A stretch of DNA of 64,000 nucleotides from Amanita rubescens (lineage: Eukaryota > Basidiomycota > Agaricomycetes > Agaricales > Amanitaceae): assembly GCA_015039365.1 (NCBI GenBank), contig WION01000223.1:23853-87852 (forward strand), read 5' to 3'. Below the pieces are notes generated by a model. It had not been told where the DNA came from and ran no database searches. It saw nothing but the letters and a program-made list of their open reading frames with translations. Numbering within the stretch: the first letter of the stretch is position 1; each line of letters starts with the position of its first letter. This document shows positions 55,701 through 64,000 of the stretch, piece after piece. The position numbers were made by a program, and so were the translations under genes.

Positions 55701-58700
55701 CTACCTCTGTGCCACTTCTGCCTTTTCGATGCCAAATTTGCAGGGACATTTAAAGGCAGAGACCTTAAAACAGTTGAGTTCCGCTGCTTGTTCATTTAAT
55801 TGAAGGCAAAGCGTCTCCTTCTAATCCATGCTTCAATATTGTGAAAACTGATAAGTATTGGACGCGCATACCTCGCCGTTGAGTTCATCAATCTGACGTT
55901 GCCGAACCTCGAGCTCCGATGTCTGGCTGCTGTCGGAAAAAGAGTTGGAGACAACCTTCAGGTCAAGCGTATTCCCTTCTATCGTCCGAAAAGACTGTGA
56001 TAAAGATATTGAAGAAGTCTGTCCAATCGTCCCCACTGCGTGTCATCGTTACAGAAAAATACGATCCAAAGAAGATGGGCCTACAATTCATCGTGTCCGA
56101 TAGCTTGCTCTACAAGTCTGTCAAGCATGGAAAACATATTAGCTTTGTCCTGACTTGGTCGAAGTTAGTATACTATCTGCAGATTAGATATCCCTTACAT
56201 GCGGAGATTCCTCTTGAGAAATTGAATGCAATGCTGAACTTGTTTCGGTAACTAGCCCCTGTAATTCGCCGTGCTGCTTCGCCAAGGACATAAGTTCATC
56301 AACATCCCGTGAGCCAGAAGGTGCATCGTGGTCAGGGCCCTCCATCGTAAGGGTGCGCGCACGGTCGCGCATTTCTTCTTCGTCTTCAAACTTATCCTCC
56401 ACGTAATGATCTAGATGTGTTAGGAATGCTTCAGGTGCTCCGGTGTATTTTAATGCCTAAGCAAGTCACGGATTAGACGACATGATAAACGTCGCACGCA
56501 GATCTACTTACCACAGTAGCCTCATTAATTCCTCTGCGAGCAAACTCATCCCGCAATAAGATGCGATCATCTAGAATCTCTGGACAGCTGACGATGGCAT
56601 TTACCAATGCCATACAGGCTATTCGACTGTCCCATATGTTTTCTTCGTCGACAACGAGATTAGCGGCATCTTCATCTGTAATTAGCTCTTGGGTAGCCGG
56701 CACGCGCAGGAATTTGATCAGAGTCTCGAATCGGAATGACTCTTGAAATATTATCCGATAATCAGACAGTGCTGAGAGAACCGCCTTGTGACCTTGCACA
56801 GGGGACACATTGCAAATGGCCACCAGCAATTCCAGAATGAGGGTACGCAACTTGGCAGAGGAAGAATAAAGGGCATAAGCCATGTGCGTTACAACAGTTG
56901 GAGACTCGACGACTCGATCAAAGCCGACCTATGAGTGTTATTGGTAAAAAATGATAGTGAAATCACATATAACTGACCTCTGTGTTGAGTAGAGCTCGAA
57001 AACATTTAATGGTCTCAAAGATCACTGTATTTTCCGTATCTGTCAAACTCCTCTTCTTTTCAGGACTAGTGATCAATCCAGTTAAGAGACGATCGAGGCC
57101 CTCTACACCATGTTCATTTTCCAGAAAATCTTCGATCCAAGTCAAATCCGCGCTGGATAGATGCACGCGCAATGATATCAGGTGCTTTGCAAGTTTTGGA
57201 TCTGTTGGCTTGAGCGTGCGCAAGGGTTCCATGTACCAACTTGGAGAAGTACTGTCTTTTTTCAAGTTATCTCCTCCTGATAGCGACCACAGGCTAGACC
57301 AAAATCCGCCTGTACTTGGGGGCTCAGAAATTGGATATCCTCCGCTGGCTCGAATGAGCCTGCGTTGCTAGATATACTGCTCGAGCGCATTGAAGAGTCC
57401 GGAGATGAGGACGGCGCGCCCTTGTCCCCAATTACTCAATGACAACCGGCGAAGGAAGCCGGAGTCGCCAGTCAATTGGGGCACCAGTCGCGGTAGCAAA
57501 GCAGAACCGCTTGATGGGCCGTACGAAACAGAATGCGAGGGCGAATGTTTGTGGGCTGCGTGCTTCGGCCTAGTCTGATTATGTTGTTGCAATAGATATC
57601 TTTTATTAAAGTCTGGAAGCTTATACATTGCATCTCTGGTCCCTCCTTTCAGCGCCATGGAGTCCTTTCAAGTGAAGTCAGACGTCTTCGGACAAAGAAA
57701 TTGGAATCACATACTAGCATTGCCTCGAATGCATTGGGGTCGATACTTCCATCTTCTGTACTTTGGATGCTGGAGCCCGTGTGTTGCTCCACGAGTACTG
57801 GCTCACTGACTGTTTTCCGCTTGGTGGACGATTCGACGGAGCCATCGGGCGACATAGGTCGTAGAAAACCAGTAAATATGCTTGATAATGTATTCTGCGG
57901 CACTAAATCCTTCTCGATCGTGCCCTGAACAGGCACCCCTGCAGGATATTGAATAGCCTTAGCTGTTCCTTCACCCTCGCTATCGTTCTTATCGTCTAGG
58001 GTATTCGCCTCCCTGTTCCTACTTTTGCCCTTGGGATCGTCCGGGCGCCGAAACCACTCCTCTGGAATACAAAATCTAAACGGTCCGTTTTGCCTTCCTT
58101 GTAAAGGGATTGACAGTATATGGGAAAGCCAGAATTTCGTACAAGACAGAATCGTACGGCAATTTGGATGACTCTATTAGCGTGTTGTCGAGTCTGCTAC
58201 AATAGCAAGAATTAAATCTTACTTTCTCGATTCCCATCAGTCCACACCTCTTCGATGACATATTCAATGGCTCCAGCTCCAGGTATAGGCAAAGATTTCG
58301 CCAGACCAAGCTCGTCCATCACCATGTCGACAACCTGTTCAATCGTAGACGTCCTCGATATGAAGAACTTGTGCTTAAATCCATCGTGTAATCTCGGGTA
58401 TGCGCAAAAACGTCAGAGATACGGACAAGAGAGGATGCAAAGACACTAAGCGCAAAACGGGCAGATGCAGGTGCGAAGTCAACGGAAAGGATGAGAAATG
58501 CTTCTGCCTGGATGGACTTGGAGGTACCAAGTTCAGAATAGGTGCTACAGGTGCTGCAGGAGGGAGTAGGCCTTGTCATAACTTTAACTACCCATTAATA
58601 CTCAAAGACCGATATACAACTACCATCACCAAGCGCCTCAAGTTCGTCCTGCTCCCAAGTACGACCATGTTTCTCCTTGCGAATCCGTTGCAATGCCCAT

Positions 58701-58858
58701 CCACGATCTTCTAAGCTTCCAAGGGTGCCCTTTGCCACCTCTCCCAAGGCCATAATACTATTGATGACATCCTGTGCTGACCCTTGTTGAGAGACCTCGG
58801 CGAAGTGAATGGTACCGCTTGGTAGGAGTGTCGGTACAATGAGGCTATCTTCCAGCAT
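52790..58858 (-). CDS. Diaphanous-related formin
   Basis: A large multi-exon gene of roughly 1,700-1,800 residues; start ATG 58858 (MLEDSLIVPTLLPSG). Order: an N-terminal region with EITRWIHKFFISRTSTIEQV and MDELGLAKSLPIPGAGAIEY (RA/ubiquitin-like in appearance), the GBD/FH3 region (WIEDFLENEHGVEGLDRLL, ETIKCFRALLNTEVG, MAYALYSSSAKLRTLILELL, IACMALVNAIVSCPEILDDR), coiled coils, the FH1 polyproline stretch (54720-55010), and FH2 (LRPFFWNKLSATSLDSTIW, DINRANHI, IKMSLPEIRNAVTELDDDKL, RLDCMIYRRKLELDIEEL, VLAIGNALNVSTFRGEARGF, FIEELPNVEAVARR). The C-terminus RGDVDLVIRSIKATTRKTRK resembles a DAD with its basic cluster. Role: Rho-activated actin nucleator for cables, polarity and septation. Exon joins are by eye. 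Confidence 0.88.
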
Positions 58859-59139
58859 CGCCTTGAACAGATACCACGTATATGTGAAAACCGTTCAATA
58901 TTGCAGATGCTCAGCAGGGTTTCATTAAAGATGTTTCCGGGTTCCAGGCGGTAGCGCGAGGCGAGTTAGCGGCGCCAATTGTCCGAGTATAGCATTCGGA
59001 AGGTGCATCACTGGAGCTTCTCATTTACGGCCAAAAAGGCCATATGATGCGGTTTAACCACGTGGCATTATACGACATACATGAGGTATACAAAACTTTG
59101 GTATAAGTACAGAGTAGCAAAGAAATGGTAAGTATAATA
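58859..59139. other. Intergenic region between formin and MCM6
   Basis: Formin 5' region and MCM6 3' flank. No other feature seen. Confidence 0.35.
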
Positions 59140-62398
<3,259 letters not shown>

Positions 62399-62515
62399 CG
62401 CTAGATGCGCGGACAGAAAAACGGCATGCCGCGCTAATGACGCGATTTAGGGGAGGTCTTTACGCGTTGCGCGTACTACATAGTAGCCTATAGTAGCACA
62501 GTCCACTGTTACATT

Positions 62516-62798
62516 AGGGGGTTTCAAACATGCCCAACTCAAGGACAACTTGAGCCTCAACTCGAGCCTCAACTCAAGCCTCAACTTGGGCTTGAATCGT
62601 GAATTGGGACCTCCAAATCAAGTAATTATGTGAAATTGAGGTCATAGTTGAGGTAACTGCAAGTTGGGCTGTCGAATCGGCCTCATGAGCCCGATTCCAA
62701 ACCTCAACTTCAGCCCCAATTGTGGAAAAAGTGAGTTTGAATTGTGATCAAGTTGAGGTACAAGTTGAGGATCGAGTTGGACATGTTTGAAACCCCCT
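62516..62798. mobile_element. MITE, copy 2 (283 bp), in the MCM6 upstream region
   Basis: Termini AGGGGGTTTCAAACATGCCC and GGACATGTTTGAAACCCCCT form near-perfect inverted repeats; ATT flanks both ends (62513-62515 and 62799-62801). It shares long internal words with copy 1, including TGAGGTAACTGCAAGT, CTTCAGCCCCAA and the CAACTC...GAGTTG borders, but is about half as long, so it is an internally deleted relative. It has no coding capacity. It sits between the divergence point of MCM6 (start 62398) and the 3' end of the next minus-strand gene (62885). Confidence 0.9.
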
Positions 62799-62884
62799 AT
62801 TTATAATACGAAGTACGTCCACAGCCAAGTAGAGTCCTAAAGACTAGGACATTCAAATAATTTCGCACAGCGGCAGCAATCAAA

Positions 62885-63896
62885 TTATCGCTTTGCTCTC
62901 GGGTCCTTTACCTCATACACGCTCAACAAGTCTCGAATTTCGACTTGGAACGCCGCCTAAAAAAGAATAATTCGTCCATAGACCATTAGGGTGAGATCGC
63001 GACTTACGCTTCTATTATATTCTTCTTTCAATGGCCCCGTCTGTCTCCACGCCCAACCAAACTCAGACATCATTCTGTCCTGCATTCCACTATCTCCATC
63101 CAGGAACCTAGCAACACGCAATCGGACATCTCTGGACTTAGTACGCCAGTCAGTAATATCTCGTGGAAATTGTGCGTCCTCTCTTTTTCGGATTTCTTCC
63201 TCTCTGACTCGCAAGGTCTTTCTTTTCCCGCGTAAGTGTAGGAGTTCCTGTTGATATGCATGGTTCATGTGTGCGATATCATCATGCCAGGGTATTTCGA
63301 AGCTTCCAGCATCCCTGGCATCATGATACAGTCTCTGAAAATACGTTCAGTATACGTAAATTGCTTTTGATATGGTAAATACCCCTAGTTTTTCGTAGGA
63401 CGCTATTGCTGTAGTGTCATTTTCGCCACTTGAAAGATACTGTGTTTCATCCTTGGAATTATGACGATGCAACACTTCTTCGTGATATTCCGCTGCATGA
63501 GCAGAATACAAACGTTGAAGATCGTCTAAATGCTGTTGTTTAAGCCTCTTGATCCGCGCATCGAGGCGCGCAGAGTCTTCTGACTCTCTAATCTCTTCAG
63601 TCATTTGTGCAAGGCTAAACAAAGTAAGTTAAACAAAAACGAAGTACGGACGGATGTACTTACGTTGGTATGGGGCGATCTTTCTGTGTAAGGATGTACA
63701 TCGCCTGCCGATACCTATGCAATGCTTCATCTGGGACGGCGACAACTTCACCATTACCATCCTCTCCTTTGTCACCAGTTGGTAATAACAGCGCCCTGGA
63801 AGCGTCCACAGGTGTTTCAGTGAAACCATTCATTCCTCTTTTAGATGGAGATGGGACCCGCGGAGCTGTGTTTTCACCTACTAACAGCTTTAACAT
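62885..63896 (-). CDS. Unrecognised coiled-coil protein (5' end uncertain, may extend past the right edge)
   Basis: Four exons in order: MLKLLVGENTAPRVPSPSKR to HRYRQAMYILTQKDRPIPT; LAQMTEEIRESEDSARLDAR, IKRLKQQHLDDLQRLYSAHA to ASYEKLG; RLYHDARDAGSFEIPWHDDI, AHMNHAYQQELLHLRGKRKT, LRVREEEIRKREDAQFPRDI to PLKEEYNRS; and AAFQVEIRDLLSVYEVKDPR with TAA at 62885. It is strongly charged and helical, with two coiled-coil stretches and no enzyme motif. An acceptor-like AG sits just upstream of ATG 63896 (about 63909), so a further upstream exon is possible. I do not recognise the family. Confidence 0.7.
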
Positions 63897-64000
63897 GTTT
63901 GATGTAGACTAGCATCAGAGTACAGTTTCCACTGCTGCTGTTATCGAGTGTAAGCAGTTAAAATCGGCGACCCAATAATAATCGATTTCCATTTCTGGAT

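Overview
The window looks like nuclear DNA of a mushroom-forming basidiomycete (Agaricomycetes). Genes are dense and cut by many 46-70 nt GT-AG introns, a few GC-AG introns occur, and the housekeeping proteins (lipin, DLIC, TIP41, TAF12, TFIIB, RRS1, RRN3, MCM6, formin, THO3) read as fungal. Lineage-expanded Agaricomycete families are also present: a G-domain P-loop GTPase, a GAWAGHR/GPWAGDRF family, a caspase-like C14 remnant and a sedolisin peptidase. All calls come from reading the sequence; no search was run.

Layout. 1-6.9 kb: a minus-strand GTPase gene. Its seven body exons (5546-6856) are followed by an extraordinary array of about 85 tiny exons. 81 are exactly one codon (3 nt), two are 6 nt, and one each are 12 and 30 nt. 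They are separated by 46-74 nt introns and run off the left edge of the window. What looks like a 66-70 bp minisatellite is, on the minus strand, a tandem array of [3' splice site - NNN - 5' splice site] cassettes. The units nearest the GTPase body are too diverged to count as satellite copies yet keep AG-NNN-GT splice geometry and reading phase. I regard this as the main discovery. 6.9-9.8 kb: no supported gene.

9.8-30.4 kb: compact housekeeping block. Sedolisin peptidase (+), Tls1/C9orf78 (-), an unknown protein (-), dynein light intermediate chain (-), TIP41 (+), TAF12 (-), RRS1 (+), TFIIB (-), a low-complexity protein (-), a Barentsz/CASC3-type exon junction protein (-), epoxide hydrolase (+) and THO3/TEX1 (+). 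Several neighbours diverge or converge within less than 100 bp.

30.4-44.2 kb: gene-poor accessory segment. It holds a small secreted cysteine-rich protein gene, two near-identical WAGDRF-family genes inside a ~1.2 kb segmental duplication, a kinase-like gene, a decayed pentatricopeptide gene, a truncated caspase-like gene, interspersed repeats and a 510 bp MITE.

44.2-64 kb: lipin (-), complex I NDUFB9 (-), RRN3 (+), a third WAGDRF-family gene (-), formin (-), MCM6 (-) with a second, 283 bp MITE copy just upstream of its start, and an unrecognised coiled-coil protein (-) reaching the right edge. Transcription (TFIIB, TAF12, RRN3), ribosome assembly (RRS1), mRNA export and EJC (THO3, Barentsz) and replication (MCM6) genes lie close together, but this looks like ordinary gene density rather than a functional cluster.
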